Origin: Parachlamydiaceae bacterium
Lineage (GTDB): Bacteria > Chlamydiota > Chlamydiia > Chlamydiales > Parachlamydiaceae
Length of the DNA stretch: 64,000 bases
Direction of reading: 5' to 3'
Assembly: GCA_025451995.1 (NCBI GenBank)
Contig: JANWJE010000086.1
Coordinates: forward strand, 37,453 to 101,452
Both the position numbers and the translations under genes were made by a program. A model generated the notes under the pieces. That model was not told the origin of the DNA. It made no database searches and worked only from the letters and a program-made list of their open reading frames with translations. Each line of letters begins with the position of its first letter. Within the stretch, counting starts at the first letter, position 1. This document shows positions 22,048-30,474 of this stretch, piece after piece.

Positions 22048-22836
22048 ATGACGGCTTTGAAAAATGCGCCACTTATCTATACCCTTGGAATGATTCAATT
22101 TCCTAAGGTACCTGGAATAGAGCGATTCGTCGATCTATTTTTGGATAAAATCCGAAATGAATATCCTCTCGTCGACGAAGTCAAAGTTCCCGTTTTTAAC
22201 GCTGATTTTAGTCCTCAAGGAATTCAAATAGGACAACATGAAAGCAAGTTATGGCAGTTTATGTCAGTAGACCGAAAATGGGGCTTTATTCTAACTGAGC
22301 AAGCCTTATGTTTACACACAGTAGATTATCGTGATTTCCCAAATTTTTCCAATCGCTTTCAAAAGGGACTCGAAGCGTTCTTAAAAGTACCAGGGATCGG
22401 CATCGATTGGATGACTGCAATAGGAATACGTTATGCCAATTTAGTGGTTACGAATGACAACCACTCTCTGAAAGATTATTTAGATTCTTGGGTTCTTCCT
22501 ACCGAACCACCTCGATCGCAATTGTCTATCATTGAGGGCGCTTACGTTGCTCGTTATAAGACAGATATAGGAGAATTAAGACTTCAATCTATGCGTAATC
22601 CTCAATATACGCTTCCACCTGAACTTCAATCTCCGCTTATTGCCAAAAATGGGTGGATTCAAAGTCGTCCAAAAACTGATTTTGCTCTTGTAGATATCGA
22701 TCATAGCATTACTTTTTCCCAGCCTGCAAGTATGAAAACCAAAGAGGTTTTGAAACATCTAAAAGAACTTCGTGAAATATCTAAAGAGGTTTTCATTTCT
22801 GTTGGTACCAAATTTTCACACGCGGCTTGGAGGTAA
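22048..22836 (+). CDS. TIGR04255-family protein
   Basis: The ATG at 22048 has GTGGAGG at correct spacing; the 17 codons before it in frame are probably untranslated. The 262-residue protein opens with LKNAPLIYTLGMIQFPKVPGIERF, contains FQKGLEAFLKVPGI with GIRYANLV, then SIIEGAYVARYKTDIGEL and ends FVDIDHSITF-like (FALVDIDHSITFSQPAS), all features of TIGR04255, a sporadically distributed family without proven function. First of three closely packed genes. Because such genes are patchy and lie in islands, a defence or toxin-antitoxin role has some appeal, but it is a guess. Confidence 0.8.
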   Translation: MTALKNAPLIYTLGMIQFPKVPGIERFVDLFLDKIRNEYPLVDEVKVPVFNADFSPQGIQIGQHESKLWQFMSVDRKWGFILTEQALCLHTVDYRDFPNFSNRFQKGLEAFLKVPGIGIDWMTAIGIRYANLVVTNDNHSLKDYLDSWVLPTEPPRSQLSIIEGAYVARYKTDIGELRLQSMRNPQYTLPPELQSPLIAKNGWIQSRPKTDFALVDIDHSITFSQPASMKTKEVLKHLKELREISKEVFISVGTKFSHAAWR

Positions 22837-22838
22837 GG

Positions 22839-23435
22839 ATGCAATTTTTACAGGCAGGATCTTTTACAGCACCTTATGCTGGAGCGATTATTGGACTTGG
22901 ATGCGTTTTTGGAACTTCATCTAATGGCGCCACCGAATTCATGCTTCGCCCCCAAATGTGGATCAAACAGCGAACAGCATATTTTGGTACCACTGAAATC
23001 ATAAGACAGCCCTCTTTGTCTAGCCAAGAAATCGTTGCTTGGTTAAGAGAGGAAGGCATACCTATAGCAGTCATAGCTGAAGTTGCAGGGGTTGAAAGAA
23101 AATCTGTATATGCTTGGCTAAGTGGTGGTGCTGTGAAAGCTCACAATCAAGAACGGTTGGAAAAAGTCTACTTTTTGATGAATGAAAATAAGCTCACGAG
23201 CCTCCGTCATCTTTATCGATTTTGGTCTCGTAACATTATAGGCGAGCAATCTCTTGCTTCTATGCTGCAAGCAAAAGTTTTAGATGAGATCTCCATTCGC
23301 AACGCACTATCTCAACTCTGGCCATTGGCAAAGAAGGAAGAAATTCGAGAAAGTTTCAGTGCCTCTACATCTTCTATTAAGTCCAACCCTTTTTTGCGGG
23401 AATCTCGCGAGGTGACCACTTCACATGAATCGTGA
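22839..23435 (+). CDS. HTH-containing hypothetical protein of the TIGR04255 cassette
   Basis: The start is the ATG at 22839, two bases after the TIGR04255 stop, with GAGGTAAGG in front. Residues ~60-95 form a helix-turn-helix of the kind that also occurs in site-specific DNA-binding proteins: LSSQEIVAWLREEGIPIAVIAEVAGVERKSVYAWLSGG. The N-terminal ~50 residues (AGAIIGLGCVFGTSSNGATEF) are hydrophobic and Gly-rich. Remaining residues are helical (ALSQLWPLAKKEEI). Not recognised as a named family. Its end overlaps the third gene by 11 bases. Confidence 0.7.
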   Translation: MQFLQAGSFTAPYAGAIIGLGCVFGTSSNGATEFMLRPQMWIKQRTAYFGTTEIIRQPSLSSQEIVAWLREEGIPIAVIAEVAGVERKSVYAWLSGGAVKAHNQERLEKVYFLMNENKLTSLRHLYRFWSRNIIGEQSLASMLQAKVLDEISIRNALSQLWPLAKKEEIRESFSASTSSIKSNPFLRESREVTTSHES

Positions 23436-24294
23436 ATTAAAACAAGATGATTCTAACATAGCTTATGCAGAAAAAATCTTAGATAAGGGTTGGCGCCAAG
23501 GTTCAATTTTTGATCCACGCGGTATTGTGGATAACATTCAATTGATAGATGGCGAACTTCTTGTTTTATGCACACAGTCCTGTACAGTAGTATCATCTAG
23601 ATTTGCAACTGACCCTATTGTTGAAGCTATGGTCATTAAACCGCTTTCTAAATACAACCCACGGGCTTTTGAAGCTACAGGGAAAAACCAACGCAAACTT
23701 CATATAGAAGTGATAGGCAGTTCTCAATTTAAATGCATTGAGTGTGACATTAACCAGCGATTCTTCTTTGATAGACGTCATCTTCTCAACATCGACCCAT
23801 TGGAAGAATTTGCAATTGATGTGGAGGGATCAACAAAGCTAGCTGGTTGGCTTGGCCGTTCTTATACACGCATAGCACTTCCGAATCTGTTAGTAGAACG
23901 TGTAAAACCCGAACTTTTGATCCTCATACTGAAGTGTCTTGATGAAAAGCAAACACATGGCCAAAATAAAGGCTCTCCCATCCACGAATCGGTATCCTTT
24001 ATTTATCTCGACTGGCAACCTCGTGCTGATATTGCAGATCTTTTTGAACTTAAATTTATTTTTCTGTGCTCTGATGCCCAAATGGAGGAAATACTTGAAA
24101 AGAGGCTATTGGAAAACTTGGAATCTTATCAAGTTGGAGAAGGAAAGCATGGTATAAGAATCTCTAGTGTCATGTGCAGAACTCCAAATACAACTTTTCT
24201 AACCGATCTTAATGGATATGAACGCTATTCTGAATGGGATTTTTTGAGTGAGTTAGGGGAAATTGCATATGCGCCACCAAAATTCGTCCGTTGA
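23425..24294 (+). CDS. Hypothetical protein, third gene of the TIGR04255 cassette
   Basis: A 289-residue protein without recognised domain. Notable parts are LDKGWRQGSIFDP near the start, a hydrophobic strand with Cys residues (GELLVLCTQSCTVVS), FKCIECDINQRFFFDRRHLLNIDP and the C-terminal FIYLDWQPRADIADLFELKFIFL. The RQGSIF...LVLCTQSCTVV pattern resembles proteins that bind or process a ligand in a beta-barrel, but I cannot name a family. It overlaps the HTH gene and so belongs to one operon. A four-gene reading with the secreted protein at 24366 is also possible. Confidence 0.65.
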   Translation: MNRELKQDDSNIAYAEKILDKGWRQGSIFDPRGIVDNIQLIDGELLVLCTQSCTVVSSRFATDPIVEAMVIKPLSKYNPRAFEATGKNQRKLHIEVIGSSQFKCIECDINQRFFFDRRHLLNIDPLEEFAIDVEGSTKLAGWLGRSYTRIALPNLLVERVKPELLILILKCLDEKQTHGQNKGSPIHESVSFIYLDWQPRADIADLFELKFIFLCSDAQMEEILEKRLLENLESYQVGEGKHGIRISSVMCRTPNTTFLTDLNGYERYSEWDFLSELGEIAYAPPKFVR

Positions 24295-24365
24295 AACATA
24301 AGTGATTGTCTTTTATAGTTATTCGGAAAACAGACCAACAAATATTCACTTGTAGAGAAGATAAA

Positions 24366-24863
24366 ATGGGATTTACAAAGTTGTTTTTGACTGTGCTTTT
24401 ATTGAGTTGTCAGGCCCTTTTTGCTGAACCTTCTCTAGCAGAACAAGCAGATCAAATTAAATCAGCACAAAATCCCAACTACTACTTACATGTGCCGCTC
24501 ACAGGTGTAGTCAAATATATGATTTTTCCTGGCCCTCCCAACTTTGTCAGTGTAGAGAAAGGGGATTATAAAGAACCGAGGTGGATTTTAGATGTCGATG
24601 AGGCATCTTTAAAGCGCTTGGTTGAAACTCAGGCGGGTGTTACTCCAAATAACTACGCTTACAGGTTCATTGATACAACTCTGCGAGCAGATGAACCTGA
24701 TGCTAATTTGGTTACCTTAGTTTCTTCTTTTACGGGAGAACCAGATAATATTGAACTTTATGAAAACAAAATCGTCACAATTGATGCTGTTATAAGTGCA
24801 CAGCCTGCACATTGTCATACCTCTTTTGTGGTAGAAATTGCTAAGGTGCTTTCACATGAGTAA
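24366..24863 (+). CDS. Hypothetical secreted protein
   Basis: The ATG at 24366 begins a signal peptide, MGFTKLFLTVLLLSCQALFAEPS, whereas the 20 codons upstream are probably not used. The mature part of about 145 residues has no recognised domain; it contains YYLHVPLTGVVKYMIFPGP and WILDVDEASLKRLVETQ. The Cys in LLSCQAL could be a lipobox-like site but the +1 context is imperfect. The stop overlaps the start of the broken NNNPGN gene, in E2 only; no equivalent precedes the intact copy in E3. Confidence 0.6.
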   Translation: MGFTKLFLTVLLLSCQALFAEPSLAEQADQIKSAQNPNYYLHVPLTGVVKYMIFPGPPNFVSVEKGDYKEPRWILDVDEASLKRLVETQAGVTPNNYAYRFIDTTLRADEPDANLVTLVSSFTGEPDNIELYENKIVTIDAVISAQPAHCHTSFVVEIAKVLSHE

Positions 24864-25387
24864 AAAGACGTACATTAGGGCTGAAGAAGGAAAACCCCCA
24901 GGAATTTCCGTGATTTATTATGACACCGATGGTAATGAGACTATTCGCTACCACGATAAAAATGGCAAAATTGGATCACATGCTTGGAGAAACAACAATC
25001 CTGGAAATTTGGGCTGGGGAAGTGGTGATCATTTACCGCAAAGCTATTCGTGTTCAGACAAAATTTGATATGGAACGTACCGTTAAGTCTCTAAGCGAAG
25101 AAGAATACGAAAAGCTACTTAAGGCTATGGAAACGCATGAGGGCAGGAAAGAAGGTCATGAGGAGTTTAAAGAGATTAAGAAAATTACCGGCGTACGAAT
25201 GAATAAAAAAAGAGTCATCTCGGAATATCTCATCAAAGATCTGAAACAAGAACAATGGTGTTTGAAAGATGTCGCTATTGCCATGGCAGAAGAAGGACGT
25301 TTGCATGCAATTGTGGTTCATGCAAAAACAGGAGTCTATTTGAGACCTGAATACGGCTCTAAATCGTTTAAAGAATTACTGTGTTGA
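24856..25387 (+). pseudogene. NNNPGN/DUF3892 gene with internal out-of-frame deletion
   Basis: The N-terminal part (KTYIRAEEGKPPG, YYDTDGNETIRY, AWRNNNPGN) and the C-terminal part (YRKAIRVQTKFDMERTVKSL, then VHAKTGVYLRPEYGSKSF) correspond to the intact protein at 38319-39092, but about 80 residues between WRNNNPGN and the YRKAI region are missing and the frame changes at about 25010-25040. The first frame ends at 25068. The gene therefore cannot make the intact product. It sits at the end of the TIGR04255 cassette. Confidence 0.8.
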
Positions 25388-25396
25388 TAGGTTTAC

Positions 25397-25774
25397 ATGT
25401 CGCAAAATCTACTGCTTGAAGACCTTATTCAGAAAGCCTTATCAAAGATAAATGGCAAAAAAGAAAGAGATCTCTGCCGTTTTCTTCCATATTCTAGAGG
25501 GTATATGCATTATTTTACGTTTAGAAAAATGATGCAAGAAAGCCCTCAACAGCTTTTTGAGCTTATTCAAAAATATATTATAGAATCTGAAAAGCCTCAA
25601 GAAATACAACTTAACCCAATCGAACAGTCCTATCAAACAAATAAAAGAATGAAGCAATTTAATATTTCTGAAGATGAAATGGATCGCATGCTTCATGTTG
25701 CAAGACAAGCTCAAGATTTGGAACTCATAGAAAAACTTAAGGTTAAACAGGGTTTCTATCCAGATGATGATTGA
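25397..25774 (+). CDS. Hypothetical protein
   Basis: A 125-residue helical protein with no family I can name. It has ERDLCRFLPYSRGYMHYFTFRKMMQESPQQLFELIQKYI in the first two thirds and a C-terminal acidic helical end (DEMDRMLHVARQAQDLELIEKLK, FYPDDD). The start has a weak site and lies nine bases after the broken NNNPGN gene. The Arg/Tyr-rich middle segment and acidic tail could suit an adaptor for another protein. No counterpart is present in E3. Confidence 0.5.
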   Translation: MSQNLLLEDLIQKALSKINGKKERDLCRFLPYSRGYMHYFTFRKMMQESPQQLFELIQKYIIESEKPQEIQLNPIEQSYQTNKRMKQFNISEDEMDRMLHVARQAQDLELIEKLKVKQGFYPDDD

Positions 25775-25792
25775 GACAGGTATTAACAGGTA

Positions 25793-26539
25793 TTAACAGA
25801 GCTCTTCGGGATCATCGTCATCATTTTCGATCATTAATTCCTGTCGTGCTTTTCTAAGAGATTCTTGCTCAACCAGGATACCCTGACGTTCATAACGTTT
25901 GCGTGAGCGACTAAATTCTACAACCACTGTAGACTTGATACTGTCTTTTTTTACACGACGGGTTAATTTAGCATTTCCCCTAGGAAGATATTCTAACTCA
26001 CTCAAATTGGCACAACAGAGACATAAAGGTTGCCCAGCTTCCATAAATAGAAAACTGCCTTTGTGGAGTTCTTTTTTACATCGCGAACACTGAGAATCCT
26101 GAACGGTTCGAAAAACGACAAGTTCAGGTGGTTTGTCTAATTTTTCTTGAAGTTTTTTTTGCTTAATTTCGGAAAGAACGGGAGAAATATAATGAGTGCG
26201 ATAAGACTGTTCAATTTCAAAATTACCACTCACGCTAAATCTTAGTTCTCTTTTGGGCCCACTGGTTCTTGCCAGATACACAGTAGGACTGGATTTTAGT
26301 CCTTTTTCTTTAGCCCAAGCGCAAAAGCATTTCATGCAAAAAGTGATTTTACCCAAACTTCCTTGTATAACCCTTTCAAGGTAGGGGATTCTTCCTTTCC
26401 GCCAATCATCAACATGAATTGGTTGAAGCAATTTCATACCAATAAAAACGTCAATAGGGCTTACATACTGTTGTTTATATAGAGCTTCTTCAGCAGCCTG
26501 CAGCGCGCGTTGTTTTAAACGTTTTTGATTATCATTCAT
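25793..26539 (-). CDS. Hypothetical protein with zinc ribbon, related to the N-terminal part of DUF2293 proteins
   Basis: The 248-residue protein has a Cys cluster CSRCKKELHKGSFLFM...CLCCANL (two CxxC knuckles) followed by LEYLPRGNAKLTRRVKKDS and the conserved VVVEFSRSRKRYERQGILVEQE. In proteins annotated with DUF2293 this same region precedes the C-terminal domain, which I do not see here. The N-terminal third (VFIGMKLLQPIHVDDWRKGRIPYLERVIQG) includes a helical adapter. Function unknown; nucleic-acid binding is plausible from the zinc ribbon and basic stretch. Confidence 0.55.
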   Translation of the reverse strand: MNDNQKRLKQRALQAAEEALYKQQYVSPIDVFIGMKLLQPIHVDDWRKGRIPYLERVIQGSLGKITFCMKCFCAWAKEKGLKSSPTVYLARTSGPKRELRFSVSGNFEIEQSYRTHYISPVLSEIKQKKLQEKLDKPPELVVFRTVQDSQCSRCKKELHKGSFLFMEAGQPLCLCCANLSELEYLPRGNAKLTRRVKKDSIKSTVVVEFSRSRKRYERQGILVEQESLRKARQELMIENDDDDPEELC

Positions 26540-26624
26540 GAAAATTCCTAAATATGGATCAATCCTTAATCTTGCTTAAATAGATAAAATCTTCGTTATT
26601 AAGTTGCTTTTTCAAATTTTTTTC

Positions 26625-27410
26625 TTATTTCTCAAAAAAAGTCTTTGTTTCAATCCATTTCGCTGTCTTTTCCATAATCTCCTGATTGCAAACAATATCG
26701 AGATGCTTAACGCCATCAATAAAGTGAGCAATATTTAGAGTTTTTAGATCAATAATCGGGATCGAGCGATTTTTTATTACAGCCTGGATGGCTTGTAAAG
26801 TATCCCCATCGCTACGAGAACTACCAAAAATGATGATAGGGTTACGTTGCTCTATTTTTCTGGCGATCATGATGACGGTCGAAGACAGATCTTTAATAGT
26901 AGAAAACCCAGACTTAGCATATGCTTTAAGAGCGGTCTTATTATTCTTTTCAGGATCAACCAAACTAGCATCATATTGTTTAAATACTTGATTCTGTAAG
27001 AAAATTCGTAAAACTTCAGATCCCAGTCCTTTTCCAATGTAGGTAGGATCTCCGATATAAAAATCTAGAGCAGCTAGAGTTCCACTTTTACCATCCCAAA
27101 TGCTTTGTACATCAAATCCTGTTCTAGGAAAATCAAAAGCGTTGTAATACTGAATGAATCCAATGGGTTTCCCTTGTAGCTTGATAATGAAAGGATGGAT
27201 CGTTTTTTTAACTCCACGTTCTACTTTGTGACGAAGGGTATAAGAACTGTATTTTTCTTTAATCTCATCGCATGTCCATGATTTACCTTCTCCCCACCAT
27301 TGCCACACATGAGGTTCCTGAATCCATTTATGGAGAAGATTAAAATGATCAGTTGAAAGGGGTTCAAACATGATTTCAGGATTGATTTTAGCAGAAGTGT
27401 CGTTGTCCAT
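26625..27410 (-). CDS. Chimeric GNAT acetyltransferase (AAC(6')-like) with flavodoxin-like and hydrolase-like tail fragments
   Basis: Residues ~14-185 are an AAC(6')/siderophore-type GNAT: FEPLSTDHFNLLHKWIQEPHVWQWWGE, GKPIGFIQYYNAFDFPR, LDFYIGDPTYIGKGLGSEVLRIFL (acetyl-CoA loop) and KNNKTALKAYAKSGF. Then follows about 40 residues of a NADPH-dependent FMN reductase start (PIIIFGSSRSDGDTLQAIQAV) and about 25 residues that look like an alpha/beta-hydrolase end (VKHLDIVCNQEIMEKTAKWI). The tail is probably the product of two deletions that fused broken neighbours in frame. The acetyltransferase part appears complete. Confidence 0.75.
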   Translation of the reverse strand: MDNDTSAKINPEIMFEPLSTDHFNLLHKWIQEPHVWQWWGEGKSWTCDEIKEKYSSYTLRHKVERGVKKTIHPFIIKLQGKPIGFIQYYNAFDFPRTGFDVQSIWDGKSGTLAALDFYIGDPTYIGKGLGSEVLRIFLQNQVFKQYDASLVDPEKNNKTALKAYAKSGFSTIKDLSSTVIMIARKIEQRNPIIIFGSSRSDGDTLQAIQAVIKNRSIPIIDLKTLNIAHFIDGVKHLDIVCNQEIMEKTAKWIETKTFFEK

Positions 27411-27423
27411 CAGAATTTCTCTG

Positions 27424-28143
27424 TTAACTTATTCTTTGATAGAGCCAATCAGGCATTAATTTAAGAGCCCAGCCAATGAGTTTCCAGCGATGAGTAATGT
27501 AGGCGTGATTTTTCTGCTTATTGATTGCTATGTAAATTTGTTTAGCAGCTTCCTGAGGGGTAGCCACCCAAAATTTACCTTCGCCTTTAGCCATATCTGT
27601 ATCTACAAAGCCAGGTTTGATATCTGTAACGGTGATGGGTAATTTTTCTTGAAATGCCTTTTTTCTTAATCCTTCAAGATAATTAGACATAAAGGCCTTA
27701 GACGCATTATAGGCAGGAGCTATTGGATTACCTCTTAACGCCCCCATCGATGAAATACCCACTAAATGTCCATGTCCTTGCTTTGCAAAAAACTTGTACG
27801 CTTCTCCAGCCAAGGCACAAAAGCCATACACATTAACATCTATAGTCTGTTGCTCCTTGGACCAATCTAATTCAGAATTTAAAAAACCAGTACCAGAGTT
27901 GATCACTACAAGATCAACTCCTTGCATTGTCTCAATCATATTTCTAAGCTTATCAATCGCATCAGAAACCTTACTGATATCGATGTGGCCAATATGGCTT
28001 TTAACTGGAACTTCATTTTTTAAGATTTCAAGCAACTCAGTACGCCGAGCCATTAAGCCTACTTCATAACCATTTTTTGCAAGAGTAACAGCAAGCTCTT
28101 TACCTATTCCCGATGATGCTCCGATTACAAGTGCTTTTTTCAT
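27424..28143 (-). CDS. SDR-family NAD(P)-dependent oxidoreductase
   Basis: The start at 28143 (MKKALVIGASSGIG) was chosen over the in-frame ATG four codons upstream. Features are the TGxxxGIG-type dinucleotide loop in the form GASSGIGKELAV, the NSGTG motif (NNAG equivalent), the catalytic Ser in SSMGALRG and the YNASK active-site Tyr/Lys, followed by IKPGFVDTDMA. A classical SDR of about 240 residues; the substrate is unknown. It precedes the GNAT chimera, an order also seen for SDR and GNAT in E3. Confidence 0.85.
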   Translation of the reverse strand: MKKALVIGASSGIGKELAVTLAKNGYEVGLMARRTELLEILKNEVPVKSHIGHIDISKVSDAIDKLRNMIETMQGVDLVVINSGTGFLNSELDWSKEQQTIDVNVYGFCALAGEAYKFFAKQGHGHLVGISSMGALRGNPIAPAYNASKAFMSNYLEGLRKKAFQEKLPITVTDIKPGFVDTDMAKGEGKFWVATPQEAAKQIYIAINKQKNHAYITHRWKLIGWALKLMPDWLYQRIS

Positions 28144-28184
28144 AGTTAACTCCATAAAGTATGCTTTTATATGTATTTTTCGTC

Positions 28185-29048
28185 CTAATTTACCGATTTT
28201 CCAAAAAGAAGGGAAAAATAACCGATATGCTGTACGCCCAGTGCATTATATAGTTTTTGAGCTGGGAAGTTTTTCTCCCCAGTAAAAATGATTAATTTGC
28301 GTATGGAGTGTAGTTTTTTAGCGTCTAATAATAATTGCCGCATAACGGATTTCGAATAGCCTTTTTTTCTAAAGCTTGGAGCCGTGTAGACACCACCAAC
28401 TTGTCCCAAATCTAATGCCTTAGCATTTAGATCGGCAATAGAGACAAGCTTGTCTTGGAGAAAAAATCCCCAGATAATTTTTTTTCTCACTTTATCAAGA
28501 TAGATATCGAATAATTGTTCCTCACTCAGATCATTTGGAACACCTTCTTCCATAAGGTAGTCTAATCTTAAAGGTTTCCATTGAAGATAATCCGCCTCGG
28601 TCAATAATCTTACATTAGATTGAGGCAAACTAGAAACATTCGATAAATCAACGTTGTAAAGGATTTCTTTTGAATTAAAGGTTTCTGTTTGAATAACTTT
28701 TTTGTTTTTAAGGAAATTCCAAAAGGGATTACAAAACTCCCAATTTCCAACCAGGCCCGTTAAAGATATCGATTCCTCAAGGCAGGATTTCAAAACCATC
28801 TCAAAGATAGAGTCTCTTGCTTTAGTTTCTATAAGTAAACCGCCCTTTTTCGTAAGACTGAATACACCCGCTATCTCATCATGGGATCGAATGAGTTTAA
28901 AGTTTCCTGAATAAGGAGCTTGTGAAAGCTTAAATCCATAATTTTCAAAATTTCCTAGCAGAAAAAGAGCGTAATTTTCGTGTTGTTTCAGAAACTCAAG
29001 CATTTCAAATTTATTAGAATCATTTATTAGTTCAATTTGATATTGCAT
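28185..29048 (-). CDS. GNAT-family N-acetyltransferase
   Basis: The catalytic GNAT fold is in the C-terminal half: WGFFLQDKLVSIADLNA, GQVGGVYTAPSFRKKGYSKSVMRQLL (acetyl-CoA binding) and LIIFTGEKNFPAQKLYNALGVQ. The N-terminal half of ~130 residues (FEMLEFLKQHENYALFLLGNFENYG) is a second, GNAT-like lobe typical of the FR47/GCN5-related two-domain type. Substrate unknown. It is first of a leftward group with SDR and GNAT genes, with about 40 bases between them. Complete. Confidence 0.8.
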   Translation of the reverse strand: MQYQIELINDSNKFEMLEFLKQHENYALFLLGNFENYGFKLSQAPYSGNFKLIRSHDEIAGVFSLTKKGGLLIETKARDSIFEMVLKSCLEESISLTGLVGNWEFCNPFWNFLKNKKVIQTETFNSKEILYNVDLSNVSSLPQSNVRLLTEADYLQWKPLRLDYLMEEGVPNDLSEEQLFDIYLDKVRKKIIWGFFLQDKLVSIADLNAKALDLGQVGGVYTAPSFRKKGYSKSVMRQLLLDAKKLHSIRKLIIFTGEKNFPAQKLYNALGVQHIGYFSLLFGKSVN

Positions 29049-29269
29049 TTAACTTCCTGCTTGGTTTTGCGAGACTTTTACTTTCTTCCTGTGATTCAGA
29101 CTGAACTTTTCTTCGTCTCTTAGTGAGAGAGTGTATCAAAAATCTTGATCTTTATCATCAACTTTCAGCTAGAGTCAGCTCTGATCAATAAACCTTCATG
29201 GAGCCATCTCAAAAGAGATGGAATTAAGGCAGAAATTCTGACATAATATCGATTTTAACGAAGTTGTGA

Positions 29270-29677
29270 ATGAAAGGGATTAGTCACATAACATTGATTT
29301 GTAAAGACATCAATAAGTCGGCCAAACTTTTTTGCGATTTATTTGATGGAAAGGAAATCTATTCTAGTGATGAGCATAATTTTTCCATATCAAGTGAAAA
29401 ATTTTTATTGATAGGCAGTCTTTGGATTGCATTGATGCAAGGAAATCCGATTGAACGCTCTTATAACCATATCGCCTTTTATGTGGATGAAAGCAAATTG
29501 CCAGAATACAAATCCAAAATCGAAAAATATGGATTAGAAATATTGCCAGGAAGGTCCCGAGATGAAAGAGAGGGGCAATCTATTTATTTTTATGATTATG
29601 ACAACCATCTTTTTGAACTACATACGGGAACGCTTGAAAGGCGGCTAAAATTCTATCTAGAACAAATTCAAAAATAA
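29270..29677 (+). CDS. fosX: Fosfomycin resistance hydrolase FosX
   Basis: The 135-residue VOC protein matches FosX along its length: GISHITLICKDINKSAKLF, SSEKFLLIGSLWIALMQG, RSYNHIAFYVDE, LEILPGRSRDEREGQSIYFYDYDNHLFELHTGTLE. Metal ligands are expected at His6, His67 and Glu116; the general base of FosX (Glu44 in Listeria) corresponds to Glu43, which is present and separates FosX from FosA/FosB. It should open the epoxide of fosfomycin with water in a Mn-dependent way. Independent promoter; upstream sequence is AT-rich. Cargo of element E2. Confidence 0.9.
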   Translation: MKGISHITLICKDINKSAKLFCDLFDGKEIYSSDEHNFSISSEKFLLIGSLWIALMQGNPIERSYNHIAFYVDESKLPEYKSKIEKYGLEILPGRSRDEREGQSIYFYDYDNHLFELHTGTLERRLKFYLEQIQK

Positions 29678-29749
29678 CCAATATTTTTTTAATGCTTATC
29701 TAAAAATTATGCATTATCATTAAACTGAATCGCTCCTCAAGGGTGTAAA

Positions 29750-30190
29750 ATGCCTGAAAATACAGGTGAAATACAGGGAAACGGTCGCTTTAAGAAAGGC
29801 AAATCAGGCAATCCTCATGGCAAGCCAAAAGGATCTCGCCATAAGGCATCTTTATTAGTCGAGAAAATATTTGAAAGTGATCTTGAAATCGTTTGTAGTC
29901 AGGTTGTTCAACAAGCTAAAGAAGGTAATTTAATCGCTGCAAAAATCATTTTAGATCGGATTCTACCAGCTCGAAAAGATCGCCTTATCAATATAAATTT
30001 ACCTCTAGTCAAAAACTCTGACGATGCTATAGAGGCACTTAGACTAATTTGTCATGCTGTAGGAAATGGAGAAATCACACCTCTTGAGGGAGAATCACTT
30101 TCTAAAATGATAGAAATTCAAATAAAAGGACTTGAATTACACGACTACGAAAAGAGACTTCAAAATATTAGTGAAGTCTTATCAAAGTGA
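29750..30190 (+). CDS. DUF5681-family protein, possible small-terminase-like component
   Basis: The N-terminus has the DUF5681 signature GNGRFKKGKSGNPHGKPKGSRHK, a flexible Gly/basic segment. The remaining ~110 residues are helical (LLVEKIFESDLEIVCSQVVQQAKEGNLIAAKIILDRILP, then DAIEALRLICHAVGNGEITPLEGESLSKMIEI). DUF5681 genes lie directly beside terminase genes in many phages, although no function is proven. Here it is the only plus-strand gene at the end of the element's leftward core operon, so it has its own promoter and is convergent to it. A 5' fragment of a sister copy is at 18323-18388. Confidence 0.8.
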   Translation: MPENTGEIQGNGRFKKGKSGNPHGKPKGSRHKASLLVEKIFESDLEIVCSQVVQQAKEGNLIAAKIILDRILPARKDRLININLPLVKNSDDAIEALRLICHAVGNGEITPLEGESLSKMIEIQIKGLELHDYEKRLQNISEVLSK

Positions 30191-30198
30191 TTTATCAT

Positions 30199-30474
30199 TT
30201 AAACCCATAACCATTTAATCACTGGACCATCTCTAAAAGATTCGGGATAAGTGATACCTTCAGGAAGTATACAGTGATCATTGTAAGGACGCATAAGCAC
30301 GACATCTGCATCAAGTTGATTGAGATCAAAGTTTTTATGCTCTTCAGTACAGAGAACCATAGCAATCTTCTTTTTCGATCTTAGATTTAGCTTTCTTTCA
30401 AATTCTCTAATTTTTTGCTTATTTGAAGATTTCATATAAATTTTCATTTCCTGGTTAAGGTATTTAAAATCCAT
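30199..30474 (-). CDS. Hypothetical small protein after the primase
   Basis: A 91-residue basic protein: KIREFERKLNLRSKKKIAMVLCTEEHKNFDLNQLDADVVLMRPYNDHCILPEGITYPES. Its first codons overlap the end of the primase gene by 31 bases, so an internal ATG (MKIYMKSSNK) may be the real start. It has no recognised domain. The short beta-strand/acidic pattern does not suggest a specific function. As the last gene of the E2 core operon it has no equivalent in E3 or E4. Confidence 0.55.
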   Translation of the reverse strand: MDFKYLNQEMKIYMKSSNKQKIREFERKLNLRSKKKIAMVLCTEEHKNFDLNQLDADVVLMRPYNDHCILPEGITYPESFRDGPVIKWLWV

